Source of the DNA: Geosiphon pyriformis
Lineage: Eukaryota > Glomeromycota > Glomeromycetes > Archaeosporales > Geosiphonaceae
Length of the DNA stretch: 64,000 bases
Reading direction: 5' to 3'
Assembly (NCBI GenBank): GCA_016748015.1
Contig: JAAOMT010000445.1
Location: 67,239-131,238 of the forward strand
The notes beneath the pieces are model-generated. The model worked only from the letters and a program-made list of their open reading frames with translations, did not search any database and was not told the DNA's origin. A program made the position numbers and the translations under genes. Shown in pieces: positions 27,600-40,504 of this stretch (position 1 is the stretch's first letter; each line of letters opens with the position of its first letter).

Positions 27600-28690
27600 C
27601 CAAATTAATTAAATTATTTATTTATTTATTTATTTAATAAGTAAAATCTAAATATTATTTAACATAATATATTAAACTAAGTAATCTAAACTAAATACAA
27701 ATTATGTATTTTCTATATGTAATCAGCCACTTAGATCAATTAGAGTAATACTATAAATCTATCTTAATAAACACTATACTATTAATATTAAAAAAAAAAC
27801 TACAAAGCTTACAAAAACCAAAACTAATACTATATATCTTTGCAATTTCAAACAACTTAATAATACTATTAAAAAGCAAAAATAAAAGACTACAGATCTT
27901 AAAAGACACTGAACTATCTTGTATAATTAGGTCTTTTTTTTTATTATTATTTTATATTTAGCTTTTATCATTCATATTTTAACATGATAAGCTGTCTTCA
28001 AGCTCTGTACTAAATCAACAACTTTTCTATTAAGAATCTTGGCATTATTGAAAATAGATACAGTCTCTAAGTATTATTTCTTAAACACAAAATTTTTATA
28101 CAAAACAGTATACACAGCATCATTAGAATTACACAAAGAAAACATCTGTAAAATATGAAACAATAGCAAACTTAAACCTGATACAACACTCTATTGAACC
28201 AAATATGATTCAAGCAAGTTAATATGAGCAGCAAAGTTTATCAAACACACAAAAAATGATTGGAAGTCTCTACCTTTCCACAATTAAAACACAATACACT
28301 AGGATATCTTCTATTATACAAATATTTTCAAATAATAAATGGCAAATAATAGTAAAAAGCTTTTATAAAATATAAGCATAAATCAATAGTAGATTTATTT
28401 GTAAAACTAATTATTATATGTAAGTTAGAATGTTAAATTTAGGAAATTTGAACTAATTTACATTTCTTGCTATACTTATATTAATAATATCAGATTCAAA
28501 TTCAATCTTTTAGTGTGCATAATAAACAGTCTTAAAAATTCTACAGATAAAATAACAAACATTTTTAGACACTACTATTCTATTAGTCCTAATATATTTT
28601 TTATTGATAATAACAAAAAGCATTAAATTTGAATATAAAACTAAATTGGCCAGTTTATTAGTATACTTATTGCCCAATACACTATTATTT
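27600..28690 (-). mobile_element. LINE copy 2, 3' end (decayed)
   Basis: The sequence parallels the 3' end of the LINE at 37.5-38.7 kb: an A-rich 3' terminus, then the aatcagccacttagatcaa segment and the RNase H tail. Minus-strand translation at 28510-28767 (LGNKYTNKLANL...) aligns with the RNase H segment LGNEHADALADA of the 38-kb copy, including the following ~45 residues. The catalytic residues are lost. The copy is cut off at about 28690 by the inverted-repeat element. Its 5' end reappears at about 35482-35640. Confidence 0.7.
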
Positions 28691-29235
28691 AAGTAGAAAA
28701 ACCAATCTAAAGTTATGGAAAAAATATGACCAAAAATATAATGACATGAAATAATACAAGATAACACAAAAAATACAAAATAACGTATAACTTAAAATAA
28801 CATAATACAAAACTCAATAATATATTATAGCACAAAATAATTAATTAAAACATAGAATAATTAATAATAATATAAAAAAACAAAATAATAACAGAAATAG
28901 CAAAGCAAATAGCTAACAAGAACAAAACAATTTTGTAGAACCAAAAAGAATATATAAAAATGAGTAGTTGTAAAAGTTAGAAAAACAGCCAAAAAAAAAT
29001 CAATTTTCTTTTCTTATAACTATTACACCTTATGAAAAATAAAAAATCTATTTAAAACTTGAAATTATTAATATATGGTCACCAATTATCTCATATTCTC
29101 TTTAAACTAATTATTGTTTCATATTTTTATTCTGGGCCAGATGCTTTTAGCATAAATGCTTCGAATTCTTGATAATCTGAACCAATTGTTCTTAATTATG
29201 ACAATTGATAATACTAATTTATCTTCTTTTATTTT

Positions 29236-29268
<33 letters not shown>

Positions 29269-30104
29269 TTATTTTTATTCTCTCTTGTAAAGCAGCAATA
29301 TAGAAAAATCAACTGTCTAGAAATAGACTTTATGATAGTCTAATAAAAGAGGAAAGTTTTCCCTAAATTTGAATATTAACATTATCTTGGTAGCTTATTA
29401 GAAGGGTGAAAAGACACTACCAGACTCTAATAACTGTGCTTATTAGTTCAGAAAAAATAGCTCACATTCACATATAAGAAGTTGCAACACTACAAACCAT
29501 CTTTCTGTGCTTTATAACTAAAGAACTTTATGAGTAAATTTATCTTTAACAAAAAACTTTTAGAGACTAATAAACTAAATACAACAGACAGATCTATAAA
29601 AACTCTTTAAAGCTTTTTTCAAACTAAAAGTTAGAGCACTAAACATTACTATTATATCCTGCCAAGTTTATTCATAACAATATAGATTTTGAATTTGTTT
29701 AATATTTTTTTTATTTTTATAAGATAAAATATAAATAAAATCAAGAAATATGTAACAAATACAGATAGAAAGAAGTTGATTCTTTTTTTTTGCTATTTTT
29801 CTAACTTCTACAATTACTTATTTTTATAATTTTTTTGTTTTATAAGATTGCTTTTTAATTGTTTTGTTCTTGCTAGCTATTGTTTCATTATTTTTGTTAT
29901 CACTTTATTCTTCTATATTATTACTAGTTATCTTATGTTTTAATTAGTTATTTCATGCTATAATATGTTATGGAGTTTTGTATTATGTTATCCTAAGTTA
30001 TTACATGTTATTTTGTGTTTTTTTGTATTATTTTGTGTTATTTTATGTCATCACATTTTTGGTCATGTTTTTTTCATAACTTTGGATTGGTTTTTCTATT
30101 TGGG
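28690..30104. mobile_element. Long inverted-repeat (foldback) element, ~1.4 kb
   Basis: The left arm 28690 to about 29033 and the right arm about 29752 to 30104 are inverted copies of each other over ~345 bp. Both begin at TAGAAAAACCAATC (left, plus strand) and its complement (right). Both carry the same order of 'aaagttatg', 'aaaatatgaccaaaa' and 'aaataaca' repeats and end in the 'ttagaaaaa(c/t)agc' segment. The ~700-bp middle has no recognisable transposase. The left end lies exactly where LINE copy 2 homology stops. It could be a MULE-like non-autonomous element; family not assigned. Confidence 0.7.
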
Positions 30105-30219
30105 TAATACTAAAAAACAGGATTTTTAACAAACTGAATTTTCTGAAAATAAAACTGCAGCATCAAGATCAAACTCTTTTAACAATACTATCTTATTAGC
30201 TCAAATTGCTCAAAATGCC

Positions 30220-33200
30220 AACTTCTCAAATAGTGAGAAGTTTTTTAACAATTATGAAAAACAGAATTAAAATTAAGCATTGAAAAATATCACTTTGGAA
30301 AAACAAATTTGATTTTTTTTGGTCATATTATTAGTAAAGATGGAGTGTTATCCAACTCAGAAACAATTAATGCTGTAAAAAACTTTAAAATTCTCTAAAA
30401 TACTACAGAACTAAGAGGATTTGTTGGCTTAGCTTCTTACTACCAAAAATTTATCAAAAAATTTTTGGAAATTGCCAAATTTTTTAACCATTTCATCAAC
30501 AAAGATGTTAAATACTAATGGATTTTAGCACAACAAACTGTATTTGATACCCTCAAAAAAAAACTCATAGCAGCACTAATTTCTGTTTATCCAGACTTTA
30601 ATAAACAGTTCTAGTTAGTCATTAATGCTTTATATATAGCTTTTGGTGCTATCTTATCACAATTAAATAACAATGACAATAAGTGAGTAATTGCCTATGT
30701 CAATAGAACACTCAAATCAACAGAACTCAAATATAGATTAACAGAATTAAAAGCCACTGCAGTCATTTAGGCTCTTAAACATTTCCAATAATACCTAAAG
30801 AATAGAAAAGAATTTGATATTATAATTAGCAATATTGGTCTTAAATGGCTTAATAAAAAGAAATTTGAACAAAGTGCTAAACAATCTTAATAAAATAATT
30901 TCCTAACAGACTACAAATATATTATATATCACAAACTAGGCAAATTACATACAAATATAGATAGCTTTTTCAGAATAAGACAAGATTAGAATTTACACCA
31001 ACAAATTATCAACTCAACAATAATTAACAAAGAAACAATGAATCCTAAAAACTACAACAATATCAAAAACTATTTGAAAACTCTTATCATACCAAAAAAC
31101 TGGTCTCCAAGTAAAAAACATTAATTACAACATCAATCAAAACAATATTTCATATATCACAACAAAATCTATTACCAAAACCATAAAAATTCCAATTAAT
31201 TTACTCAAATTAGTACAAGAAAACAAAAAAGAAACAATTTTTTATAACATATATACAGATTTTTTATTAGTATATTTAAAAAAAAATGGAACAATTCAAA
31301 GAATACTTGAACACTATTTTTGGCCCCATATGTAAAAAAATATTCAACAATATGTAAAATCTTGTGATAGTTGTCAAAAAAAATAAGGAATTTGCTCTAC
31401 AGAATCTTTAAATTCAATTAAAGTTGAACAATCTTTCAATAGAATAGGAATTAATTTACTTGGACCACTATTCATCACAAACCAAGAAAACTATTATATT
31501 GTAGTTGCAATAGACTATCTCACTAAATGGTCTGAAGCCAGAGCTATTCAAAAAACAGATACAAAATTAATAGCAAATTTTATCTACAAAGACATTATTT
31601 GTAGACATAGATGCCTAATTGAACTTTTATCTGATTAAAAACCACATTTTGTAAACAACTTAATACAAAAAATTTGTAAATGGTTCAATGTTAAACAACT
31701 TCTATCTTTATCATATTATCTACAAATTAATAGAACATTTTAATAAAACATTGTGTAAATTATTAGCCAAAGTCTCAACCAATTTTAAACAGAAATAGAA
31801 TATCTTTATTCTATTAGTGTTACTAGCATACAAAACACTAAAACAAAATACAATAAAGCACATACCATTTGATTTAGCTTATAGAAAAATAGCAATGTTA
31901 TTAATTAATTTTATAGTAGAAACATATCTAGTACAACCAATTACTAAAAAAAACTTTCAAAAGACATTACAACAAAGAGCTTACACTCTGCTCAATACTT
32001 TGAAAGGAAAACAATAAATAACAGCAACTCATATTAAACACTCTCAAGCTTAACAAAAAGAATAGTATGACAACAAATTGTTACCAGTTATTAATGAATT
32101 TAAAATTAGAAACAAAGTTTTCTTATACAAAACTAAGACTAAAAAACAATAGAGTAGAAAATTTGAACATAAATAGGATAGATCATTTTATATTTATAAA
32201 ATCCTAAACAATGAATTATAAAAGTTAAAACTTAATAACAAAATCCTAACAAAAGTTGTACATAAAGATTGATTGAAACACTATTATTCTAGAACAAAGC
32301 CTGAACTATTAATTCTACAAATTGATACACATTTTCTTTTAATTAATCCCAAAGATATTTCTCAAAATTTAGAACCAATAGTTGTAGTAAAACAACAACC
32401 AAACTTGAACACTTAATTTAACAGTACTCATTATAATTTTTTTTAATAATACACAAACATAAAACAAAAATAATAAATAATTACAAAAAATACTCAAACC
32501 CAAAAACACATAAAAGTCTTATACTCAATATAACTTCTTTATTCTTAGTTAGTCATTTTTATCATGATTATTCTCCAAAATATTCAACAATTATCTCAAA
32601 AATTAATGTTAGCTTTAAAAACACTCCCTAATTTATCTATAACAATTAATAGAAATCAAATTAATTATACCCAAAAAGAAACTATGACACCAGTAGTAAA
32701 TAATTTTCGAAATTATCACTCTTATAGAAAAAATACAAGAAGTTATTCTGAAATTCAATTACTAGAACTTTTGAAACAAATATTAAAAGAAAACTTTTTA
32801 ATGACTTCTATTGACATTTCAACAAATATTACAACTCAACAAAAACTTCTATTATTTCTCAAACAAAACACTAAATATATTCTTATCTATAGATATTTTC
32901 AGATTGGAAAAACACTTTATGAATGAAACTGGAACTTGAAGCAACAAACATTATTCTTAAATCTATACAAAAACAAATTCACAATAAATTCAAAACAATA
33001 GCTGAACCAATAAATATTTGCTACAAACTGAGAGCAGCTTTTAGACTTTATAATCTATTTAACACTTGTGAAAATATCTTACAAAATCCAATATTTTATC
33101 CAATGAAGATTCAGTACATTAAAAAACTTACAGAACTGAAATTTTATCAATTTTCAGATTAGATCACTTCAATTATTTTGGACTATTATCTTAATATTAC

Positions 33201-33235
33201 AGATAGTGTTTGGACTTTAATAAAGCTCAGTTTTA
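30220..33235 (+). pseudogene. Gypsy element C: RT end, RNase H, integrase and ORF3 remnants
   Basis: Plus-strand frames with many stops match element B in order. RT connection: TELRGFVGLASYYQKFIKK at ~30410-30470. RNase H: SQLNNNDNK-VIAYVNRTLK at ~30660-30720. Integrase zinc-binding and core regions: ~31260-31380, VVAIDYLTKWSEA at ~31505-31545, and the IELLSD...HFVNN site at ~31620-31660. The GPY/F-like C-terminus is at ~32150-32290 and ORF3 at 32564-33230. The part 5' of the RT is missing, cut by the inverted-repeat element. Many stops sit where element B has Gln, Arg or Trp. Confidence 0.8.
32564..33230 (+). pseudogene. ORF3 of Gypsy element C (unknown function)
   Basis: Two overlapping frames (32564-32926 and 32923-33162, one frameshift) plus a short tail together encode a protein of about 220 residues. 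It starts MIILQNIQQLSQKLMLALKT, continues through RKNTRSYSEIQLLELLKQ and CYKLRAAFRLYNLFNTCENI, and ends LTELKFYQFS...SIILDYYLNI. The same order of segments is found in element B (48451-47780). It is basic and helix-rich. I see no zinc finger, membrane segment or known enzyme motif. Confidence 0.75.
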
Positions 33236-33247
33236 AGGAGGAAGTTA

Positions 33248-35481
33248 TATTATCAGTAGAATTTTAATTATTAATTATGATGCAAACCATTTATAATTAT
33301 CAAAAATGTAAATCAGTCTGAAATTTTAAATGATGATCTTTATGTGTTTTTATTTATATAATTAAATTTTATTGGTTAATATACATGTGTTTTTAATATA
33401 TTATTTATAAGTAAGAGGTTTATTAGGCTTTTACAAAAAAATCTGGGTTTTATTTACTTGAACTAATACATTTCATACATTTTTTGCATCAAAACAAACT
33501 CATTAAAAAATATACAACACTAATAAAAAAGAGCTATTCAAGGGTATGGGCTTTAAAACAACTTTAGTTTTCTCAATCAAAGTAAAACCAAAGATCTTTT
33601 AATTCCAATCTGATTCCTCTAAATTAACACCAACTGTTATAAGTTTCTTGATTATTGTGATAAGCTATTATATATCACATTCTAATAAGTTGTTGAAATA
33701 TTTAACAATCGAAATTCTTTTTACAACCTAGGAAACCAATTTTAAAACTAGATTATGATTTGTTTAAATACATGATAGGTATTTTAGTCATTATATTTCT
33801 CTTTGGTATAATTCATTATTTAAATATTAAATTTAACCAGAAATCTTTATTACAGGGGATTTCGTATATCTCTTAAATTCAAGCAATTCTTTGAAATGCA
33901 ACATTATAGTCATTAAAAAGTTATTTGTGAATTCAAAGTAAGTATTCACATTATAATAATGCAAGGTTACAAATAGAGTGCAAATAATATTTTCAAATTC
34001 TTTGATAATTGCTCATAGTACTTTTACAATTTCTTTGACACCTGATGTAAACAATATTGATATCTGGGTTTTTGTTCCAATAATAACAACTGAATATAGT
34101 GATGGTATAAATAGAATATTCATGGTTAATAATGCCGTGTCACCAGTAGAAGACACACAGGCTAAGAGATATTATATCTTTATAAAAAAGTGATCATCTA
34201 AAGATTAGATTAATATTAATTGAAAGCCTTTCTGAAAATGATAATACTTCGATGATTTATCACATAGTAATGTGACTTTAATGATTGCTGATTGGCTAAA
34301 ATCTGATTGATTAGCATCCGAAAATTAAAGATTAATAATAAAAGTGGCTAATTTTAAACTTTAATAACTTTATAAATTATAATATAATTCAAAAAATTAA
34401 ACTGTAAATGTAAAAGAAAAGAACTTAATCTATCATATTTACAGTTTAGTTTTTTAATATTATTAAAATTGGAAGACTAGATACAATTTAAAATTATATA
34501 AATTGTTTAATGACTATAAATAGTTTGCATCATAGCATAAAATTACTCTTATAATTTCTATTATTAATTAGTATATATTATTATTATTTCAATTATTACT
34601 TATTAATTAATTAAATTATTAAATATTATTACTCAATTAATAACTTGATTTGTACCATAGAAATTAAGATGATCAAATTACACAATATTCTGAATCATTT
34701 ATTATAGTCAAAATTTGCCAAAATTGATGAAAATTTGCCGAACTAATCAATAGTTTGTAGAAATAACTTGTAGTTTGCCAAAATATATCTTTAGTTTATC
34801 AAAATTAGAGCAAAAAAAAAAGTGCAAGTTCAAAGACTAGTACTACAACAAGTTGTATAAAAGAAAAGCTTCTATCTTCAAGAAAATATATCTTATCTTC
34901 TTATAGTATCTTACCATAGTATCTTACTTTAGATATCTTAATTAGAACAAATTACCTTTTACATATTTAAATAAAAATTAAATATTCGAAAACCAAATTA
35001 GTTGATTATTGCACTTGAAATTCTCTCAACACAACTAATATTTTGAAATTAATTAGTTACCAATTTCAGTAATCTGTTAGTGATTCCAGGCCTAAATAGA
35101 AAACGTTTTTCTTGTTAGAATTCTATTTCTTTTACATTTCTTTTATTTTTCCTTTTTTTTCTTATTATAATCATTAGAGTAGCCTATAGACAAAATTCCT
35201 GTAGAAGAGTTGACTTTCATAGCAAAGTAACTACATATTTTTAGTGAACTTTCAGATGAACAATTTTTGGGAAAGAGTCGACATTTATTACAACATAGCT
35301 ACATAAAATAATTGACAAGAAATTGGTCATTTCACTTATAAACTTAGCAGTTCAAATTATAGGAGATAATTTGAAGATAAATTCAGTTATTGGAGATTTA
35401 ATTGCTTCCAGAAAACGTGAAATTAGCAACAGACAAATATTAACAACATTCAAAAAAAGAGACCAAAAACCTTCAGTAATA
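33248..35481 (+). repeat. 3' LTR of Gypsy element C, split by a TIR element
   Basis: It begins TATTATCAG right after a purine tract (taaggaggaag, 33235-33245) and ends TTCAGTAATA, the decayed forms of TGTTACTAG and CAGTAACA in element B. Without the 1,255-bp insertion and its TA duplication it is ~977 bp, matching the 970-981 bp of the element B LTRs. The internal order (gccaaaattgatgaaaatttgcc, ttgtataaaagaaaagcttct, caaaattcctgtagaagagttgactttc) follows the reverse complement of the B LTR. Confidence 0.8.
33278..34532. mobile_element. 1,255-bp TIR element with TA target duplication
   Basis: TGATGCAAAC at the left end and GTTTGCATCA at the right end are perfect terminal inverted repeats. 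The similarity extends inward (cATTTATAaT versus its complement AcTATTTATAg). Each end is flanked by TA (33276-33277 and 34533-34534), and the element interrupts the LTR of Gypsy C exactly between aligned LTR bases. The TA duplication points to Tc1/mariner-type integration. The longest frame inside (33978-34193) has no transposase features, so this is probably a non-autonomous element. A second inner palindrome around 'aaactgtaaat...atttacagttt' lies at about 34385-34460. Confidence 0.8.
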
Positions 35482-35640
35482 CCACTAATAAAAAAGCTTA
35501 TCAATTCTATAGTAATAAATAGAAGTGTAATAAGAAAAATAACTACAAAAACAGAAAGAAGAAAACAGAAAAAAAAGCTATTTTGTCAATAAATCTATGC
35601 TTTTATTATGATTAAGAAATTGACAAAAGAAAGTTTGTAT
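35482..35640 (-). mobile_element. LINE copy 2, 5' end
   Basis: Directly after the Gypsy C LTR, the sequence aligns with the LINE 5' region at about 61800-61965: tta-ca-ttctata-taa, then 'aagaaaaataactacaaaaac', a purine-rich run, and 'aataaatct'. With the 3' end at 27.6-28.69 kb, this shows that Gypsy C landed in this second LINE copy near the start of its ORF1. Confidence 0.65.
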
Positions 35641-37499
35641 ATATTAAAATTATTAAAAAATTATTAACTTAATTATAAATTTTATTAAACAAATTAATTT
35701 TTGTAAATAAAATTTTAATAATACTAAATTTATTATTATATAAATAATTATAAATACCAAAAAAACAATAATTTTATCATAAAATATTAAATTAACAAAA
35801 TAATTTACAAGAATTTTAAATATAATAAAAAACTTAAAAAAAAATTAAAAAAAATTTATATTTAATAATTAAATAATTTAATTTTTAGTACTTATAATAA
35901 TAATAATATTTAAAAATTTTTTATAAATACAATTATTAAAAAATTTGAATAAAATATACTTTTTTTATATATTTTATAACTATAATTAAAACAAAACTTA
36001 AAAAAATTGTTATTTTTTTATTTTTTAAAGCAATTAATAATAATAATATTTTTATTAAAATATTTATAATTATAAAAATTACTTAATAATATTTTGTAAA
36101 AACACTTTTTTTAATTAAAAGTTTTTTTAAAATAATTTTAGTATAATATTTTAAATAGTTAAATAATATGTTTTGTTTGTAATTTAACATTTTTAATAAT
36201 TAATATAATATTAAAAATTTTAATATTTGAAAATTTTGGTTAATTGAATTGTTTATATAATAAGCTAAAATTTATTAATAATAACTAATAGTATATAATA
36301 TTTAATATAATAATTAGTTTATTTTAGTGTTTTTTATTTTTTTAATAAACAATTTAATAAATTAATTTTATATTTATTTTTATGTTTTTTATTAACCAAT
36401 TTTTGATGTTATAATCTCAGTATTTTTTTTAATTAATTCATAAAACAAAATAAAACAAAATAAAAAATAAAATAAAAAAATAAAAAATTAATAGTTATAA
36501 TAAAAAATTATTGTTTTTAATATTGTTAATAATATTGAATTTACTATTAATATCAATTAAAAATAAATTGTAATTTATAAAATTTAAATAGTAAATAATT
36601 TAAATAATAATTTTATTAAAAAAGTATTTATTTTAAATAAATTTATAATTATCAAAGTTATTTAGTAAAAATTTAATATATTTAATTTTTTTTGTTATTA
36701 ATACTACTATTATATATACATAAATCTTTATAATATAAGTTTTTGAAATCTTTAATAATTTTTATACTTTTTTTAAATTATTATTAAAATTTCTAATATT
36801 TCTAAAATTCTTGATATTTTTGTTAATATTTTTGAATTTTTTGGTATTATATAATTTGATACTTTATACTATATTTCTTAATTATTACTTATTTTTTATA
36901 TTACTTTATAAATAAATTTATAATTTATTAATTTGTAAATTAGTATTATAATTTATTAATTAAATTTGAATATTTTGTTAATTTAAAAATTTTAATAATA
37001 AAGTTTTTTATATAATAAACAAAAATTTAAATAATAACTATTAATAATACTTAATATCTAATTTTTTAACATATTAATTAATTATTTTGGTGTTTTTTAT
37101 TTTTTTAATAAGCAATTTAATTATTAATAAGTTAATTTTATATTTATTCTTATATTTTTTACCAAATAATCTGTAATATTATAATTTTAAAACTTTTTTA
37201 TGATTAATTAATATAAAAAACAAAACAAAATAAAATGAAAAAAAATGAAAATAAAAAAATAATAATAAAAAAATCAGTATTTTGTTAATAATAATTATCA
37301 AAAATTATTGTTTTAATATTATTAATATTTGTTTTTTTAATAAACTAAGTATTAAAGTAAATAGTTTTAATAAGATAAATAATAATTTATAAATTTAAAT
37401 AATAAAAATAATCAAATATTTTTTTTGCTTTTAATGCTATAATTATATATATATAAATTTTTATAATACAAAATTTTTAAAATTTTTAAAATTTAAAAT
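35641..37499. repeat. Extremely AT-rich tandem repeat, ~765-bp period
   Basis: No gene is visible. Two consecutive copies of a long AT-rich unit can be aligned. A 'gtgttttttatttttttaata' anchor is at 36327 and 37090; the 'acaaaataaaa' run is near 36445 and 37220; a 'tatatatacataaat' segment is near 36712 and 37445. A related stretch (tttttatacttttttt-aattattattaaaatt) recurs at about 61982. Copies differ by many substitutions and small indels. Confidence 0.6.
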
Positions 37500-37630
37500 T
37501 TTTTTTTTATTCATTTAATGAGTGAAATCCAAATACTGCCTAGTATAATACATCAAAAAATTGATTTAAACTAGGTGTGAATCATGCATTTACTACACAT
37601 AACCAGTTACTCAAGCCAATCAAAATAACA

Positions 37631-40500
37631 CTAAGCACTTATATAAACAGAAATAGGACTCCCAATACCTGAGAGAAACAAATGAGACTTACAAAACTTA
37701 AAACTTATACCAAATGTCTTATCAATACCCAACAGTCTAATTATATCAGCAGAAAATGATGAAGACAGCCCAGAAATTGGTTTTAAAATTGACTCATCAG
37801 ATAGTATCAGCCCATTCTTTTCCATAAAAGCACAATGCTTAGCACGAACTGACCAAATCTTTTCTCTAAAAGCAAGACAAAAACTACACACAAAGTCTAC
37901 CATCTTCCAACTCACACTCTTGGAGTTTTTGAAAACTGATGCAGCTTCATGAAGCCAGTTCTTAAAAACAAAACTCTTGTAAAGAACTGTACACACCACA
38001 GCATTTGAAACACAAGATGACAACAATTGAAACACACACAAAAAGGAGATGGAAAGACCAGAAATTGTGCACCATATAGTTGCATGGACATCTAACAAAC
38101 AATAACAGGTTGAATTATCAAACATGCAAGAAAAAGCATGATCTGAGACTTCAACATTGTCATAATACAGACACAATACACTGAGGTAACATTTATTATA
38201 CAATTACTTCCGTACAGCAACTAGTAACTGACAATACAAAGCTTTCATGAAATATGTTTGAATACTAGCAGTAAGTTTACTAGTAAAACCTGCAGCCATG
38301 TGTAAGTCAGGATGCTATACTGAGAAAAAGCTACACCAATTCACATCTGAAAGCAAACTACTATCTAAAACACCAGAACCAAAACCAAGTTCCCAGCATA
38401 CATGATGAATAGAGTGAAAAATCTCATGCACAAAATGTCTAAAATTCCCAGAAACAACACTATCCTTTGCTAAAATACAATGTTCTTCTAAGCTGAGAAA
38501 AAAGCACCAAGAGGAATGAGAAGCTGCATCAGCAAGAGCATCAGCATGTTCATTACCTAAGATACCCGAATGATCTTTAATCTTGTACCAAGTAACACTT
38601 AAATTCTTTTTCCTAATAATGTTCACAATATGCTGACATTCAACCCAACACCAATTCCAAAAATCTGAATGCACCAAACTTAATTTCAATATGCATGCAT
38701 CCAAGGCAGCTTGACTGTCCATGAAAAAATGAACCAAGTTGAAGGAGGGGACACACTCAAGAGCTAAAGCTATAGTCTATAGTTCCGCTAAAGTAAAAAA
38801 CAACAGACCAGAAACCCTAACTCCTAAATCCAAGTTGATGTCCTTAAAAAAGACTGCTGTACCAGCCCTCATGTCAGTACTGTCCAAGTTCTGTAGAGAT
38901 TTATTCATATATACAGATATGATATTATTCATGACATCCAACAATTGATTACAAATAAAACCAAACTTATTAGACCTTAAAACACTTGAAATGCCAGAAT
39001 CATCCAAAGAGGAAAAATAAGCAGAGGGAAAGGCTAAACCACCAAGAAAATCAACAAATAGCCTAAACCAGTCAGGAACAAGGCCACGTGGGTTCAGCTT
39101 TTTCCAATGCTTGAAGGTTTTTCAGTCAAAAATAGTATCTTTCTGACTATGAAGTTGCTTAACAAAAGCTATACTATAATAATGAAGAGAGGGAAAAAAC
39201 CTATAGAACTCAGATTTACTAAGAACAGTTAACATAAAAGTGCTATTCTGAATACAGAAGGAGCTAATAATTGGACCACTCAAAGATAAGTTGCAATCAA
39301 GAAAAATATGAACCACACCTGCCAGAAAATTATTGGAAGGGCTGACTCTTATGTGAGCTGGAGAGTTCAAAAAATAAAGTGGACACCAACTCAGAGCTTA
39401 CAAGTTAAGAGACCTGTGTGAAAACAAACATCTCAAAATCTCAACAGAGTTCACAAAACACACAACAGAAGCCACCTTGTTTTCAGCCTGAACTTGCTCA
39501 AAAAATTTCAAACCATACAATGAAGAGTGGTAAAATACATCACTAGGAAAGTTGTGAGGAAGACCAGATTTCAATTTTAATACTTTGTGAACCATAGCAT
39601 CCCACTTTTCACACACCCCAATAAAAACAAAATTGAATTGCATCCTGTAGCCAACAATAGGATACAGAACAGCAGACACCAAATATGAGAACTGTTTATC
39701 TGAAATGGTCTTCCTCAATACAAGATTGACAAAAAACCTGACATCCGAATGTGTCTTAACTAAACTAAGCTTTGATAAACCATCTGTAAACAAAAAGATA
39801 CCCAGATAGCAATAAGATTCCCCTTTCTTGGCAATGGAAATAGGCAAGCCACTGATTGACAAAGAAAGACATTCTACCCCACAATTAATAGAAATGACCA
39901 CCGTTTTGTCATTATTAATGGAAATGTTATTGATTCTAAAAAATTCACTGGCAACATTAAAGATGTGTTGTGTTGCAGTTTGACTGTTACCAACCCATAT
40001 CATGTCATCAACAAAAGTACCAGCAACAAGAAAGGAGATCAACCCAGCCTGAGATTCTACATGACCAGTCCTGGTAATAAAATAAGAATTCAACCTATAA
40101 CCACACACACTTTTTTGCCTCTTGACTTCACATAAAAGGGGATTATAAAAAATGTGCCAAAGAAGAGGTAAGAAAACCTCCCTCTGATTCAAACCATCAA
40201 GCACCCAATATCCATTCATCAAACCAAAATTTGTCATAATTCTGTTGACACAATCATTGTGTATGCCACCAAAAAATCTAATGAACTTATCACACATTTT
40301 TATTCTGACCAAGTTTCTCCTAAGATGCTTTCAATTAACTGAATTGTAGGCCTTCCACATGTCTTGCAAGACCAACCAGAGCTCATGGTTCTTTTCCAAT
40401 GCATTCTCAACCACCGAACCTATGGCAAAAATAGGAGATTACATGGTCATACCCTTTAAAACCGAGAAATTGTCCCTTTGTAAAATGTCAAAAGTGTTGC
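37631..40500 (-). pseudogene. LINE ORF2, C-terminal half: RT palm to RNase H
   Basis: Minus-strand pieces 40312-39398 (RT: RIKMCDKFIRFFGG, GLNQREVFLPLLWHIFY, and the FVDDM form of the YxDD box), 39370-38777 (linker), 38737-38315 (RNase H: FMDSQAALDA, then WYKIKDHSGILGNEHADALADA) and 38203-37631 (C-terminal tail). RNase H catalytic Asp and His positions are present, and the RT box has both Asp. The frame is broken by stops (e.g. after the RT at 39397) rather than large deletions. Confidence 0.85.
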
Positions 40501-40504
40501 ATGC

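Noticed and set aside
33978-34193. 71-codon frame inside the TIR element
   Set aside because: No transposase motif, DDE/D residues or helix-turn-helix. Likely chance.
35323-35592. 89-codon plus-strand frame
   Set aside because: Composed of the end of the Gypsy C LTR and the LINE 5' leader.
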